Made by a program: the position numbers and the translations under genes. The notes beneath the pieces are model-generated. The model was given only the letters and a program-made list of their open reading frames with translations, had not been told where the DNA came from and did no database searches. This document shows, piece after piece, positions 18,427 through 28,439 of a stretch of DNA of 64,000 nt. The number at the start of each line of letters is the position of its first letter. Within the stretch, counting starts at the first letter, position 1. The stretch is taken from positions 163,877 to 227,876 of the forward strand of contig NVWU01000005.1 in NCBI GenBank assembly GCA_002733765.1. Direction: 5' to 3'. This stretch comes from Colwellia sp. GTDB lineage: Bacteria > Pseudomonadota > Gammaproteobacteria > Enterobacterales > Alteromonadaceae.

Positions 18427-19995
18427 GTGAGTAGTATACGACTATACCGCATTGTTAAAACATTTTTACACTATGGCTTAGATGAAATGGTGCCACAAAA
18501 AATGTTACCTTGGTATGCCAAGCTTGGTCGTTTTTCCTTATTTTGGTTAAGGAACAAGCATAAAGATAAAAACGTAGCCATGCGCTTTCGATTAGCAATT
18601 GAGTCACTTGGCCCAGTGTTTATTAAATTCGGCCAAATGCTTTCCACACGTCGTGATTTGTTACCGCCTGACTTTGCCGATGAACTGGCCTTATTACAAG
18701 ATCAAGTTACCCCATTTGATGGTGAATTAGCCAAACAATTAATCATTGATGCTATGGGCGTTAAAATGTTCGAGCAGCACTTTAGTGACTTTGAGATAGA
18801 GCCTTTAGCATCAGCGTCTATCGCCCAAGTGCATACCGCGACCTTACTTGAAAATAATATCGAGAAAAAAGTCGTTATTAAAATATTACGTCCTAATATT
18901 AACCAAACTATTCTAGCCGATTTAAAAGTGATGTCGCGCTTTGCCGGTATTGTCGCTCGTTGGTTGCCCGATGGAAAACGCTTAAGACCAAAAGAAGTGG
19001 TTGCCGAATACCGTAAAACTATTTTAGATGAATTAGATCTGAACCGTGAAGGAGCGAATGCGATTCAACTAAAACGAAACTTTGAACAAGGCCGTGAATA
19101 TGACAAAGTACTTTACGTGCCTGAAATTTATAGTGAGTACAGCTCTAAAAAAATATTAGTCATGGAGCGCATCTATGGCATAGGTGTTGCTGAAATTGAA
19201 ACGCTAGAACAGCTTGGCGTTGACATGAAATTATTAGCCGAACGTGGTGTAGAAGTGTTTTTTACTCAAGTTTTTCGTGATAGTTTTTTTCACGCCGACA
19301 TGCACCCTGGTAATGTTTTTGTTGATGCAACTAACCCCGCTGATCCTACCTGGATCGCTATTGATTGTGGTATTGTAGGCACCTTAAACCGAGAAGATAA
19401 ACGTTACTTAGCTGAAAATTTTGTTGCTTTTTTCAATCGTGATTATCGTAAAGTGGCACAATTACACGTAGATTCAGGTTGGGTGCCCGCCAGTACCAGT
19501 GTCGATGAATTTGAATTCGCTATCCGCACGGTTTGTGAGCCTATATTTAACAAACCTCTGGCTGAAATTTCTTTCGGCCAAGTATTGGTTAATTTATTCA
19601 ACACCGCTCGTCGCTTTAATATGGAAGTACAACCACAACTGGTACTATTACAAAAGACCTTACTTTATATTGAAGGTTTAGGCCGCCAGCTTTACCCACA
19701 ATTAGATTTATGGCAAACCGCTAAACCCTTTTTAGAAAACTGGGTTAAAGATCAAATGGGTGTAAAGGCAGTCTTTAGTAAAATTAAAGATAACCTACCC
19801 TTTTGGAATGAAAAATTACCTGAAATCCCTGATCTAGTTTATGACTACTTAAAAGTTGGTAAAGAGAATCAACAACAACAAACCTTATTGATGCAAAAGT
19901 TACTTGTACAGCAAACCCAGCAAAGTAAAAATATAATGATAAGTATACTTGTGGCTGGCGCCGTAATTGCCTTAGCGATAGTTTTTGTTGCTTAG
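18427..19995 (+). CDS. ubiB: Ubiquinone biosynthesis kinase-like protein UbiB
   Basis: This 522-residue protein of the ADCK/UbiB atypical kinase family has the KxGQ signature ([16 protein letters not shown]), the alanine-rich loop ASIAQVHTA, catalytic HADMHPGN and AIDCGIVG, and a C-terminal membrane anchor ([18 protein letters not shown]). It is needed for ubiquinone synthesis, probably extracting lipid intermediates from the membrane by ATP hydrolysis. The start is GTG. The tatABC genes that follow ubiB in many relatives are absent here; rep converges instead. Confidence 0.96.
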   Translation: MSSIRLYRIVKTFLHYGLDEMVPQKMLPWYAKLGRFSLFWLRNKHKDKNVAMRFRLAIESLGPVFIKFGQMLSTRRDLLPPDFADELALLQDQVTPFDGELAKQLIIDAMGVKMFEQHFSDFEIEPLASASIAQVHTATLLENNIEKKVVIKILRPNINQTILADLKVMSRFAGIVARWLPDGKRLRPKEVVAEYRKTILDELDLNREGANAIQLKRNFEQGREYDKVLYVPEIYSEYSSKKILVMERIYGIGVAEIETLEQLGVDMKLLAERGVEVFFTQVFRDSFFHADMHPGNVFVDATNPADPTWIAIDCGIVGTLNREDKRYLAENFVAFFNRDYRKVAQLHVDSGWVPASTSVDEFEFAIRTVCEPIFNKPLAEISFGQVLVNLFNTARRFNMEVQPQLVLLQKTLLYIEGLGRQLYPQLDLWQTAKPFLENWVKDQMGVKAVFSKIKDNLPFWNEKLPEIPDLVYDYLKVGKENQQQQTLLMQKLLVQQTQQSKNIMISILVAGAVIALAIVFVA

Positions 19996-20014
19996 GGCTA
20001 AAACCGCTTTAAGT

Positions 20015-20068
20015 AAAGCTTCTCAAGTCTTCGACAAACTAGGGAAACGAGCAGTCGAAGAAAGCTTT
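20015..20068. terminator. Imperfect stem-loop between ubiB and rep, possible terminator
   Basis: AAAGCTT (20015-20021) pairs with AAGCTTT (20062-20068), and TCTTCGAC (20028-20035) with GTCGAAGA (20054-20061), with a six-base bulge on one side. It sits between the converging genes and just overlaps the rep stop codon. The T-run is short. Confidence 0.4.
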
Positions 20069-22091
20069 AAGACTTTTTACCTTTAGCTAATTGTGCTCGT
20101 AAACTTGCCATTCCCTGTTTCTTCGACTGTTCTTTATGCGCTTCTGTTTTCTTTACTTGTCCTAGCTCCCAGTTCAAATCATCTTGAGGCAATTCATGTA
20201 AAAAGCGGCTAGCTTCAGTGCGAGAAACCTCACCATATTGACGACGCTCTCTTGCGTAAGTAAATATTAACTCACGCCGTGCGCGGGTAATTCCGACATA
20301 AGCTAAACGACGCTCTTCTTCAACACTGCCTTCATCTATGCTGGTTTGGTGAGGCAATAGCCCCTCTTCCATACCAATTAAGAAAACATAGGGAAATTCC
20401 AAACCTTTTGAAGCATGTAGCGTCATTAATTGTACTTGATCGTTACTGTCTTCTTCTTCATTACGTTCCATCATGTCACGCAATGTTAAGCGGGTAACAA
20501 TTTGTGGTAAGTTCATCGGATCTTCATCATCTGAGCCTTCTAACATTTGCGTTACCCAACTAAATAGCTCAGTCACATTCTTCATACGCATTTCCGCCGC
20601 TTTAGCACTAGGCGAAGTATCATACAGAAAATCTTCATAGTTAATTTCACGGATCATTGAACGTAACACCGCCGCAGTATCGCCCCGATCTGTTTGATCG
20701 GCAACATTAACTAACCATTGCGTAAACGCTTGCAGCTTCATTAATCCACGCCCCTCCAGCGTTTGCTCTAAGCCTAATTCAAAGCTAGCAGCAAACATAC
20801 TGATTTTACGCATATTGGCATAATTGCCTAGCTTTTCTAACGTTGCAGGACCTAGTTCACGCTTTGGTACATTCACAATACGCAAAAAAGCATTATCATC
20901 GTCCGGGTTAACAAGCACACGTAAATAGGCCATTACATCTTTAATTTCTGCACGGGAGAAAAAGGAGGTTCCGCCGCTAATTTTATAAGGTATTCGGTTA
21001 GTCATCAGTGCTTTTTCAAGTAAGCGCGACTGGTGATTACCTCGATATAAAATAGCATAGTCTTTATAGCTACTACGGTTCATAAAACGGTGACCAATTA
21101 ATTCACCAATAATGCGCGATACTTCATCTTCTTCATTCTTTGTTTGTATTACTCTTAGCTCAACACCATAAGCCAAATCACTAAATAAGGCTTTATCATA
21201 AACGTGAGGGTTATTAGCAATTAAAATATTGGCACATTTTAGAATACGACCACTGGAGCGATAATTTTGTTCTAGCTTAATCAGTTTAAGTTGTGGAAAA
21301 TCTTTACCGAGTAAAATTAAATTTTCTGGCTTCGCACCACGCCAAGAATAAATAGACTGATCATCATCGCCTACTACCGTTAAACGAGCGCGTTCTCCCG
21401 CAATTTGTTTTATTAATTCGTATTGGCTCGCATTGGTATCTTGATATTCATCAACCAATAAGTAGCGAATTTTATTTTGCCAACGTATCCGTACTTCCTC
21501 ATAATTTTTCATTAATAAGGTTGGAATAAGAATAAGATCATCAAAATCAAGCGCGTTGTAGGCTTTCATGTGCTGATGATAACGCTGATAAAACTCAGCA
21601 TACTCTTGCGTATCAGCATCACCTGCCATTTTGAGCGCAGCATCAGGTAAGAACAGATCATTCTTCCAGTGAGAAATCATACGTTGTAATTTGCTCAGTA
21701 AGTCTTTATCCCCATCAAGTTCGTCCATGGTCAACTCTTTCATTAACGCCAGAGAATCTTGATCATCAAACAAGGTAAAGCCTGGTTTATAACCTAGCAC
21801 TTTAATTTCTCTACGAACAATATCTAACCCTAGTGAATGAAAAGTCGAAACGGTTAAACCACGTGTTAACTCTTTACCTAACATTTTGACAATACGTTCT
21901 TTCATTTCACGCGCGGCTTTGTTAGTGAAAGTTACTGCGGCAATATTGCGTGCCTTGTAATCACACTTTTGAATTAGGTGAGCAATTTTTTGACAAATAA
22001 CACCTGTTTTACCCGAACCAGCGCCAGCAAGTACAAGGCAAGGGCCACTAACATATTTAACAGCTTCGTTCTGTCCAGGGTTAAGTTTCAT
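20067..22091 (-). CDS. rep: ATP-dependent DNA helicase Rep
   Basis: This 674-residue superfamily-1A helicase has Walker [16 protein letters not shown] near residue 20, [10 protein letters not shown] (motif Ia), VDEYQDTN (motif II), [14 protein letters not shown] (motif III), QNYRSS (motif IV), [12 protein letters not shown] (motif V) and VGITRAR (motif VI). Rep unwinds DNA 3' to 5' and helps forks pass protein blocks. The start [23 protein letters not shown] and the length match Rep rather than UvrD or PcrA. It is a single gene; its 5' leader could extend towards the riboswitch at 22596, but 500 bases lie between. Confidence 0.96.
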   Translation of the reverse strand: MKLNPGQNEAVKYVSGPCLVLAGAGSGKTGVICQKIAHLIQKCDYKARNIAAVTFTNKAAREMKERIVKMLGKELTRGLTVSTFHSLGLDIVRREIKVLGYKPGFTLFDDQDSLALMKELTMDELDGDKDLLSKLQRMISHWKNDLFLPDAALKMAGDADTQEYAEFYQRYHQHMKAYNALDFDDLILIPTLLMKNYEEVRIRWQNKIRYLLVDEYQDTNASQYELIKQIAGERARLTVVGDDDQSIYSWRGAKPENLILLGKDFPQLKLIKLEQNYRSSGRILKCANILIANNPHVYDKALFSDLAYGVELRVIQTKNEEDEVSRIIGELIGHRFMNRSSYKDYAILYRGNHQSRLLEKALMTNRIPYKISGGTSFFSRAEIKDVMAYLRVLVNPDDDNAFLRIVNVPKRELGPATLEKLGNYANMRKISMFAASFELGLEQTLEGRGLMKLQAFTQWLVNVADQTDRGDTAAVLRSMIREINYEDFLYDTSPSAKAAEMRMKNVTELFSWVTQMLEGSDDEDPMNLPQIVTRLTLRDMMERNEEEDSNDQVQLMTLHASKGLEFPYVFLIGMEEGLLPHQTSIDEGSVEEERRLAYVGITRARRELIFTYARERRQYGEVSRTEASRFLHELPQDDLNWELGQVKKTEAHKEQSKKQGMASLRAQLAKGKKS

Positions 22092-22595
22092 TGTAACGAT
22101 TCATCTTATACTATTAATTATATTAAATTTATTGACCTCAGATCTATACCTGAGGCTCAATAACACGTGAAATTCATTTGGATCTAATCATGCTAAATCT
22201 AATTATTTTTAGACCATTAGTGGCCTATGACAAGCTCTAAAAGGACTGACCACCGATACCCACTCAATGGTATTTACACCAGGAAAAATAGGTAAAAGTA
22301 TATTGACAAAAATACTATATGTATAAGAATTAGCAAGATAACAAGCATGCGAGCGATTAATATTTATAGTCACCAAATACAGATGAAGCACAATAAGTTA
22401 CTATTAAACAAGTAAAAAAAGACATTTTACTGCTATGGTTCATTTATTTCGAAGATTTATTGGGATTTGTTAAAAACGAAGATTATAAAACTGTAAAGTT
22501 AAGATTTGATAATAAGTAAGGGAAGCCACGCAAAGTACACCGAAGAAACAAACAGAGAACTGTTAAAATAGAAGAGCCCCCACTACATCTAAATT

Positions 22596-22668
22596 TGGCA
22601 GTCCCGCTGTCATAGGTTTCCCTTTAGACCGGTAACTTTGCGTCTCTAGCTTTCACTAGATTTGCCCT
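22596..22668 (-). promoter_or_regulatory. Cyclic di-GMP-I (GEMM) riboswitch
   Basis: On the minus strand the aptamer elements occur in order: GGCA opening strand (22663-22666), a five-base stem capped by a GAAA tetraloop (22647-22659), the invariant GACGCAAAG (22636-22644), a second stem region starting ACCGGTCTAAAGGG, then ATGACAGCGGG and the closing TGCC (22597-22600). This matches the c-di-GMP-I consensus closely. About 170 bases downstream (22357-22425) is a 22-codon frame that begins like a signal peptide (MSFFTCLIVTYCASSVFG) and then stops. No intact target gene follows before rep. The target is probably decayed. The remaining bases between rep and serA hold nothing else I recognise. 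Confidence 0.85.
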
Positions 22669-22976
22669 TGTCGAGCTTTAGCAGCTCAATTTCATTATAA
22701 TCGATCCTTTAGGATTGTAAACAAAAAATAACACATTAGTGAAAATTACATTAAAAATAGAAACCAACACCATCTAACAAACCGCCTTTACTGATAATAA
22801 AATAATTCTACGTCTTCTAAAAATATATCCTTATTGATAGCTTTAGCAAGTGCTTATTAATCAATTATAATATTATCGAACCGCTTTATGACACAGAAGA
22901 AAAAAGATTGAGACAAGGCATTTATCACAATAAGGGTGTGTCATTCTCAAAATCAATAACGACGTATAAATCGTTG

Positions 22977-24146
22977 CTAAACACTTCTAACATGAAAAAC
23001 ATGTTCAACATTAGAAAGTTGAGCAAGTAACGCTAATGTAGGCTCTTGCTCAATATCTAAAATAGTATAAGCAATTTCATCACGACTTTTATTCACGATA
23101 TCAAGTACATTAATATTCAAATCTGCCAATAGATTTAATACTGTACCGAGTACTTTAGGCACATTATCGTTAGCAAATGTTACACGGTATCCGGTGGTGC
23201 GCCCCATTGAAACGGTAGGAAAGTTAACAGAATTTAAAATGTTGCCATTATCTAAAAAATCTATCAATTGTGCCGCCCCCATTTCAGCACAATTTTCTTC
23301 AGCTTCTAATGTGCTGGCGCCCAAGTGTGGAAAAAGAATCACTTTTTCATGAGCGATTAATGCTTCACTTGGAAAGTCAGCAATATAGCTTGTTAATTTT
23401 CCTGAGTCTAAAGCTGCAATGACCGCCGCTTCTTCCACTAATTCGCCACGGGCTAAATTAATTAATTTAGCCCCTGCTTTAATGGCCAAAAATGCATCAT
23501 TGTTCATTAAGCCTAATGTTGCTTCAATCATAGGCACATGCAGAGTCACATAATCAGAATGGGCTAATAATAAGTTTAAATTGGTTGCTCGTTTTATATT
23601 AGAAGATAATTGCCATGCTGCCTCAACACTGAGTTTTGGATCATAACCGATAACCTTCATACCTAGACTTAAAGCAAGATTAGCGATTTTAGCTCCTATG
23701 GCACCTAAACCAACAACACCTAACGTTTTTCCTTCCAGTTCAGAACCGCCATATTGCTTTTTACCCGCTTCCACTTTCTTATTTAGTTGTGCTACGTCAG
23801 TTTCCGACGCTAAAGAGTCCACATAGCTCATGCTTTGAGTAATGCCACGAGAGCTAAGTAATAAACTCGCCAGCACTAACTCCTTTACAGCATTAGCGTT
23901 TGCACCTGGAGTATTAAAAACAACAATACCTTGTGCAGTATAATCAGCTACAGGAATGTTATTAACACCCGCCCCAGCTCGTGCGATAGCGAGCACCGAA
24001 TCTGGTAGTGCCTCATTATGTAGTTTATGGCTGCGTAATAGAATGGCATCTGGCATTTCACAAGCAGGATCAACGAGGTAAGTGTCTACTGGAAATTTAT
24101 TTAAACCTTTAACTGCAATATGATTGTAAGTTCTGATTTTTTTCAT
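22977..24146 (-). CDS. serA: D-3-phosphoglycerate dehydrogenase
   Basis: This 389-residue NAD-dependent 2-hydroxyacid dehydrogenase oxidises 3-phosphoglycerate in the first step of serine synthesis. Visible are ARAGAGVNNIP, FNTPGANANAVKELV, the Rossmann GVVGLGAIGAKIANLA near residue 145, INLARGELVEE, the catalytic HLGAST region and a C-terminal ACT-like domain (VPKVLGTVLNLLADLNINV). It is shorter than the 410-residue E. coli type. It lies downstream of serC on the same strand, but a terminator in the gap suggests partly separate expression. Confidence 0.92.
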   Translation of the reverse strand: MKKIRTYNHIAVKGLNKFPVDTYLVDPACEMPDAILLRSHKLHNEALPDSVLAIARAGAGVNNIPVADYTAQGIVVFNTPGANANAVKELVLASLLLSSRGITQSMSYVDSLASETDVAQLNKKVEAGKKQYGGSELEGKTLGVVGLGAIGAKIANLALSLGMKVIGYDPKLSVEAAWQLSSNIKRATNLNLLLAHSDYVTLHVPMIEATLGLMNNDAFLAIKAGAKLINLARGELVEEAAVIAALDSGKLTSYIADFPSEALIAHEKVILFPHLGASTLEAEENCAEMGAAQLIDFLDNGNILNSVNFPTVSMGRTTGYRVTFANDNVPKVLGTVLNLLADLNINVLDIVNKSRDEIAYTILDIEQEPTLALLAQLSNVEHVFHVRSV

Positions 24147-24217
24147 ATAAGACTCTTTAGTAGTTATTCGTTGAAATTAAATGCTATGTGAAGCTTGCCT
24201 GATTAAGGTAATAAGCA

Positions 24218-24252
24218 TAAAAAACCCGCAATTTAAAATTAAATAGCGGGTT
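24218..24252 (-). terminator. Rho-independent terminator between serC and serA
   Basis: The stem AACCCGC/GCGGGTT with an AT-rich inner extension (arms 24223-24229 and 24246-24252) is followed on the minus strand by six T. It would end or attenuate serC transcription before serA. Confidence 0.85.
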
Positions 24253-24259
24253 AATAAGA

Positions 24260-25375
24260 TTATACGGTAGCTTGTTGATATGCCCAAGTTAGCCAAGGGA
24301 GTAAAGCAATTAAGTCTGACCTTTCAACCGTTGCGCCACACCAAATTCGTAAACCAGCGGGGGCATCGCGATAAGCGCCTATATCAAAGGCAACATTTTC
24401 ATCATCGAGTAGTTTAATAATAGTTTTTACTTGTCCAGCATCAGCTTTTAATTCAAAACATACACTAGTATTTGAACAAGTCTCTGGTGTTTTAGCTAAG
24501 AAATTTATCCAATCATTTTGGGCCACAAATTCGGCTAATACTTGTAGGTTTCCTTGGCTTTTGTTTATAGCCGCAGATAAACCGCCAATTTCATCAACCC
24601 AATTGAGCGCATCAAGATAATCTTCAACACATAACATTGACGGGGTATTTATTGTGGCACCTTTAAAAATACCCTCAATTAATTTACCATTCTTGGTCAA
24701 GCCAAATACTTTAGGAATAGGCCAAGGTGGCGTATAAGACTCTAATCGCTCTATGGCTCTTGGGCTTAAAATTAACATACCATGAGCACCTTCGCCGCCG
24801 AGTACTTTTTGCCAACTAAAAGTAGCAACATCAATTTTTTTCCAATCAATCTCCATAGCAAATACGGCACTAGTCGCATCACAAATAGTTAAACCCGTAC
24901 GTTGATCGCTGATCCAATCTACATTTTCAACTTTAACGCCCGAGGTGGTACCATTCCAAGTGAATATAATGTCATGATCGGCATTAGCCTCTGAGAAATC
25001 AGGTAGCTCACCGTATTCTCCAGTAAGCGTACGAGCATTGTCTAACTTTAATTGCTTAATAACGTCTGAGCCCCAACCAGAGCCAAAAGACTCCCATGCA
25101 AATACATCAACTGGGCGCTGACCTAGTAATGACCACATAGCCATTTCCATGGCACCAGTATCAGAACCCGGCACAATACCCACTTTATAGCCTTCGGGTA
25201 AATTTAATAAACGTGAAGTTTCAGTAATTGCTTTTTGTAAACGAGCTTTACCAATAGTGCTCCGATGAGAACGTCCTAAGCTATCAGTATTTAACGTAGC
25301 AAGATTATAATTTGGACGTTTTGTACATGGGCCTGAAGAAAAGTTAGGATTGGCCGGTTTAGTTTTCGGTTTCAT
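24260..25375 (-). CDS. serC: Phosphoserine aminotransferase
   Basis: This 371-residue PLP enzyme makes phosphoserine from 3-phosphohydroxypyruvate and glutamate. It belongs to the variant group common in alphaproteobacteria and some marine gammaproteobacteria, with start [19 protein letters not shown], the LGRSHRS and [16 protein letters not shown] blocks, and the PLP lysine in [14 protein letters not shown]. It differs from the shorter E. coli SerC type, which suggests acquisition or replacement in the lineage. serA lies downstream on the same strand. Confidence 0.9.
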   Translation of the reverse strand: MKPKTKPANPNFSSGPCTKRPNYNLATLNTDSLGRSHRSTIGKARLQKAITETSRLLNLPEGYKVGIVPGSDTGAMEMAMWSLLGQRPVDVFAWESFGSGWGSDVIKQLKLDNARTLTGEYGELPDFSEANADHDIIFTWNGTTSGVKVENVDWISDQRTGLTICDATSAVFAMEIDWKKIDVATFSWQKVLGGEGAHGMLILSPRAIERLESYTPPWPIPKVFGLTKNGKLIEGIFKGATINTPSMLCVEDYLDALNWVDEIGGLSAAINKSQGNLQVLAEFVAQNDWINFLAKTPETCSNTSVCFELKADAGQVKTIIKLLDDENVAFDIGAYRDAPAGLRIWCGATVERSDLIALLPWLTWAYQQATV

Positions 25376-25494
25376 TTAGGTTCCTTGATCATTGGCTCAT
25401 TGTTGTTACTTTTTATTATTCAATCCTTTGTAAGTAAACAAGTTGAGCAAAAGTTAATTCAATAAAAGTGGATAAATACTGCCTTAATTAGAAT

Positions 25495-25522
25495 AATTAT
25501 TCAACAGCCCTGTTGAATAATT
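25495..25522. repeat. Perfect 12-bp inverted repeat
   Basis: AATTATTCAACA (25495-25506) and its exact complement (25511-25522) flank GCCC. It stands about 120 bases upstream of serC and 390 upstream of the CoA-transferase gene, in a 537-base divergent region (25376-25912) with no other recognisable feature. It could be an operator or a short hairpin; there is no T-run. Confidence 0.6.
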
Positions 25523-25912
25523 AAGCAACACAAAGATTAAGAGCGCACTTTTATCTATTATTTAAAGCAACATGTAAGGTTTAAATAACCTGAACTTTGG
25601 TTAGACGTTTTTAACAATTAGAAATATATAAATAATATGTCTAATAACACATTAGTTTGATAGCTTTGCTTAATTAAGACGAATTTACACATTGATAGCG
25701 ATGTAAAATTTAAAAATTGAACGCAATAAAAGCTCTAACATAGCTAACCTAAAAAACCTGACGTTAATTCAAAATTATTCACCATTAATGATGATGGCGA
25801 TCAAGAATTAAAGTATATTATTCCCATCACATTTAGATACCTGATATGCTCTTTTTAGTAACAGCATAAAATAGTTTTGTGCTACTTCAATATTAATGAT
25901 GTAGGAATAATA

Positions 25913-27199
25913 ATGTCAGTGAAAGTTTGTGAGACAGCACTAGAAGCAATATCTATCATTGAAGATAATGAGTTTATTTGGACTCATTCAATGGCTGCTA
26001 CCCCAAGAATTCTTCTCGATGCATTAGCGATACATGCTAAAACTCGACAGAATTTAACATTACTACAGCTCCACACTGAAAGAGCGGAGTCTTTAGCATC
26101 ACCAGAGTTATTTGGTCACTTACGCCACCGTTGTTATTTTAGCAGCACGTCAACACGGCCACTTATGGCTATAGGCGAAGCAGATTATGTTCCAATATTT
26201 CTTTCTGAGATCCCCAAGTTATTTAAATCCGGTGAGCAACCGGTAGATACCGCCATTATTCAAGTATCTCCGCCAGACCAACACGGAATATGTACTATGG
26301 GGATTTCTGTTGAAGCAACAAATTCGGCCTGCCTCGCAGCAAAAAAAATTATTGCTCATATTAATCCTAAAATGCCCAAAACTCATGGCGATAGTTTCAT
26401 TGCTTACGATAGGTTTCATCGTGTTTATTGGCAAGAAGATGAACTACCTTCACACCCTCAAGGGGAACTTGATGAAGTCACTCAAGCCATTGGGAAAAAT
26501 GTTGCTCAATTAATAAATAATGGTGATTGTCTACAAATGGGCATTGGTGCAATTCCTGATGCCGTATTAGCTTGTTTAACTGATAGAAAAGACTTAGGTG
26601 TGCATACAGAAATGTTTTCTGATGGCTTACTTGAGTTAGTTGATGCTGGAGTGATCACTAACCGACTAAAAAAAACTCACCCAGGAAAAATAGTTACCGG
26701 ATTTGCTATTGGCACACAAAAACTATATGACTTTGTTGACAGTAATCCACAAGTCGTATTTTTAGACATCGGGTATGTTAATGATACCTCAATCATCCAA
26801 CGAAACGATAATGTCGCGGCAATTAATAGTGCATTACAAGTTGATTTATCTGGTCAAGTTTGCGCTGACTCAATAGGTACATCTATCTATTCAGGCGTGG
26901 GTGGACAAATGGACTTTATTCGTGGCGCGAGTTTATCAAAAGGAGGCAAAGCAATAATCGCCTTACCATCAACCGCTAAACATGGCCAATTATCGCGTAT
27001 TGTTACCACATTAGATGCCGGTGCTGGCGTAGTAACCACCAGAGCTCATGTTCAATATATAGTAACAGAATATGGTATTGCTAACTTACGCAATAAAAGC
27101 TTAAAAGAGCGGGCTAAAGCATTAATTGAAATTTCCCACCCTGACTTTCGTGATGAATTAACAGATGATTTTCATAAAACGTGGGGAATTCACCTCTGA
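25913..27199 (+). CDS. Acetyl-CoA hydrolase/4-hydroxybutyrate CoA-transferase family protein
   Basis: This 428-residue class-I CoA-transferase has VSPPDQHGICTMGISVEATNSA, MGIGAIPDAV, and HTEMFSDGLLELVDAG, where the Glu of TEMFSDG is the expected catalytic residue that forms the CoA thioester; GVGGQMDFIRGA and VVTTRAHVQYIVTEYG follow. Such enzymes move CoA between acetate and other short acids. The start is set at 25913, behind AGGA with good spacing, rather than the longer frame from 25877. It is a single gene with no pathway partner nearby, so the acid is unknown. Confidence 0.88.
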   Translation: MSVKVCETALEAISIIEDNEFIWTHSMAATPRILLDALAIHAKTRQNLTLLQLHTERAESLASPELFGHLRHRCYFSSTSTRPLMAIGEADYVPIFLSEIPKLFKSGEQPVDTAIIQVSPPDQHGICTMGISVEATNSACLAAKKIIAHINPKMPKTHGDSFIAYDRFHRVYWQEDELPSHPQGELDEVTQAIGKNVAQLINNGDCLQMGIGAIPDAVLACLTDRKDLGVHTEMFSDGLLELVDAGVITNRLKKTHPGKIVTGFAIGTQKLYDFVDSNPQVVFLDIGYVNDTSIIQRNDNVAAINSALQVDLSGQVCADSIGTSIYSGVGGQMDFIRGASLSKGGKAIIALPSTAKHGQLSRIVTTLDAGAGVVTTRAHVQYIVTEYGIANLRNKSLKERAKALIEISHPDFRDELTDDFHKTWGIHL

Positions 27200-27503
27200 T
27201 TTTTTGTCTACTGTATTAATACCACTCAATTATATTCCTGAGTAAACTCTCAAGGTAAAACATCTTGAATGATAGGAAGCCTTAACTCTGGAGCTCTTTT
27301 ATTTAACGCGGATTAGATCGTTCTATAATGTTTCTCAAAGGTAAACATTGGCATTTAAAAAATTGAACGTCAATGCTAAAGAAATAAAGTAGACGTGTGC
27401 TGACTATGTCATTGCAGATGCATTGGTACATATATTAGTATGATTTTGAAGTTTAACTAAAAACTTTCAAATCTAATAATAAATAAAACATGGAGTGTAA
27501 GTA

Positions 27504-27806
27504 ATGCGTATAAACCATCCTGAAGTTATTTTGGTTTATCAAGAACGTAAGAATGTAGAGCCAGCCATTAAACAAATGAAAGACTTAAAACTAAAGTTTA
27601 GAGCCTATCAATTAAATCAAAATACCTTACATAAAATATCAACCTTTCTTTATAACTGGCTGACTTCACATATATTAAAAGCATCACTAATAATTGATGC
27701 CGTGCATTTACACTTTCTTCAAACTTACAATTATCTTGGAGATAAAATAAGTAATAGCAACCTAATGCAAAGCTTGTCTTTAGGTATTGGGTTAATCTAT
27801 TATTAA
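27504..27806 (+). CDS. Hypothetical protein, 100 residues, doubtful
   Basis: The frame reads MRINHPEVILVYQERKN and continues with a basic N-terminal half and a hydrophobic C-terminal half. GGAG lies nine bases before the ATG. I recognise no family. The preceding 300 bases (27200-27503) hold nothing I can identify, and an overlapping minus-strand frame of similar size exists, so this may be chance or a relic. Confidence 0.3.
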   Translation: MRINHPEVILVYQERKNVEPAIKQMKDLKLKFRAYQLNQNTLHKISTFLYNWLTSHILKASLIIDAVHLHFLQTYNYLGDKISNSNLMQSLSLGIGLIYY

Positions 27807-27840
27807 TATATAGCACTTAATTTAACTCAGGCCACCTGTT

Positions 27841-28386
27841 ATGTCTCTAGAAGCAATTACCAGTCAACTTTCCGCTAAAGGTCTTTCATCAAAAAATAAA
27901 ATTCCACCGGTAGAAGATTGGAACCCTGAGTATTGTGGCGAAATGGATCTCCAAATAAAAGCCAATGGAGACTGGTTCTATACGGGTACTATTTTCAAAC
28001 GAGCCAATTTAGTTAAATTATTAGCTTCAGTACTAAAAATGGAAGGTGATGAGTACTATTTAGTAACTCCAGTCGAGAAAATAAAAATTACGGTGGATGA
28101 TGCACCATTTGTGTTAACTGGGTGGCATTGGCAAGGTGAATCTCAAACAACAATGTGCGTTAAAAATAATGTTGGCGATGAGTTTGTTTTAGATGCTAAT
28201 CATCCCTTATCAATTAACGAAGCGGGAGAGCTATACGTTATCGTTCGTCGAAATCTACTAGCTAAAATACATCGTAATGTTTATTATCAATGGATTGATT
28301 TAGCTAAAGAAGTGCCAACAAAAAACGGCACTGAATTAGTATTTATCAGTGCCGGTTGTAATTTTAGTTTAGGCGCAATTGACTAA
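27841..28386 (+). CDS. DUF1285 family protein
   Basis: This 181-residue cytoplasmic protein begins with a short variable part followed by PPVEDWNPEYCGEMDLQIKANGDWFYTGTIFKRANLVKLLASVL, the hallmark of DUF1285. VTPVEKIKITVDDAPFVLTGW and a closing WIDLA also fit. Function is unknown; family members are widespread in proteobacteria. It converges on hemN, and an imperfect hairpin (28388-28415) lies between them. Confidence 0.9.
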   Translation: MSLEAITSQLSAKGLSSKNKIPPVEDWNPEYCGEMDLQIKANGDWFYTGTIFKRANLVKLLASVLKMEGDEYYLVTPVEKIKITVDDAPFVLTGWHWQGESQTTMCVKNNVGDEFVLDANHPLSINEAGELYVIVRRNLLAKIHRNVYYQWIDLAKEVPTKNGTELVFISAGCNFSLGAID

Positions 28387-28439
28387 CTTCTGGTTTACTT
28401 TAAATATTACCAGAAATACCACAAATGCCATTCAACTGG

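Noticed and set aside
22209..22391. 60-residue minus-strand frame downstream of the riboswitch
   Set aside because: No ribosome binding site, no family resemblance and no signal peptide. It may be part of a decayed target but cannot be supported as a gene.
22505..22535. Second GEMM-like core (CACGCAAAG) on the plus strand
   Set aside because: Only the ACGCAAAG word matches; the tetraloop stem and the ATGACAGC part are absent.
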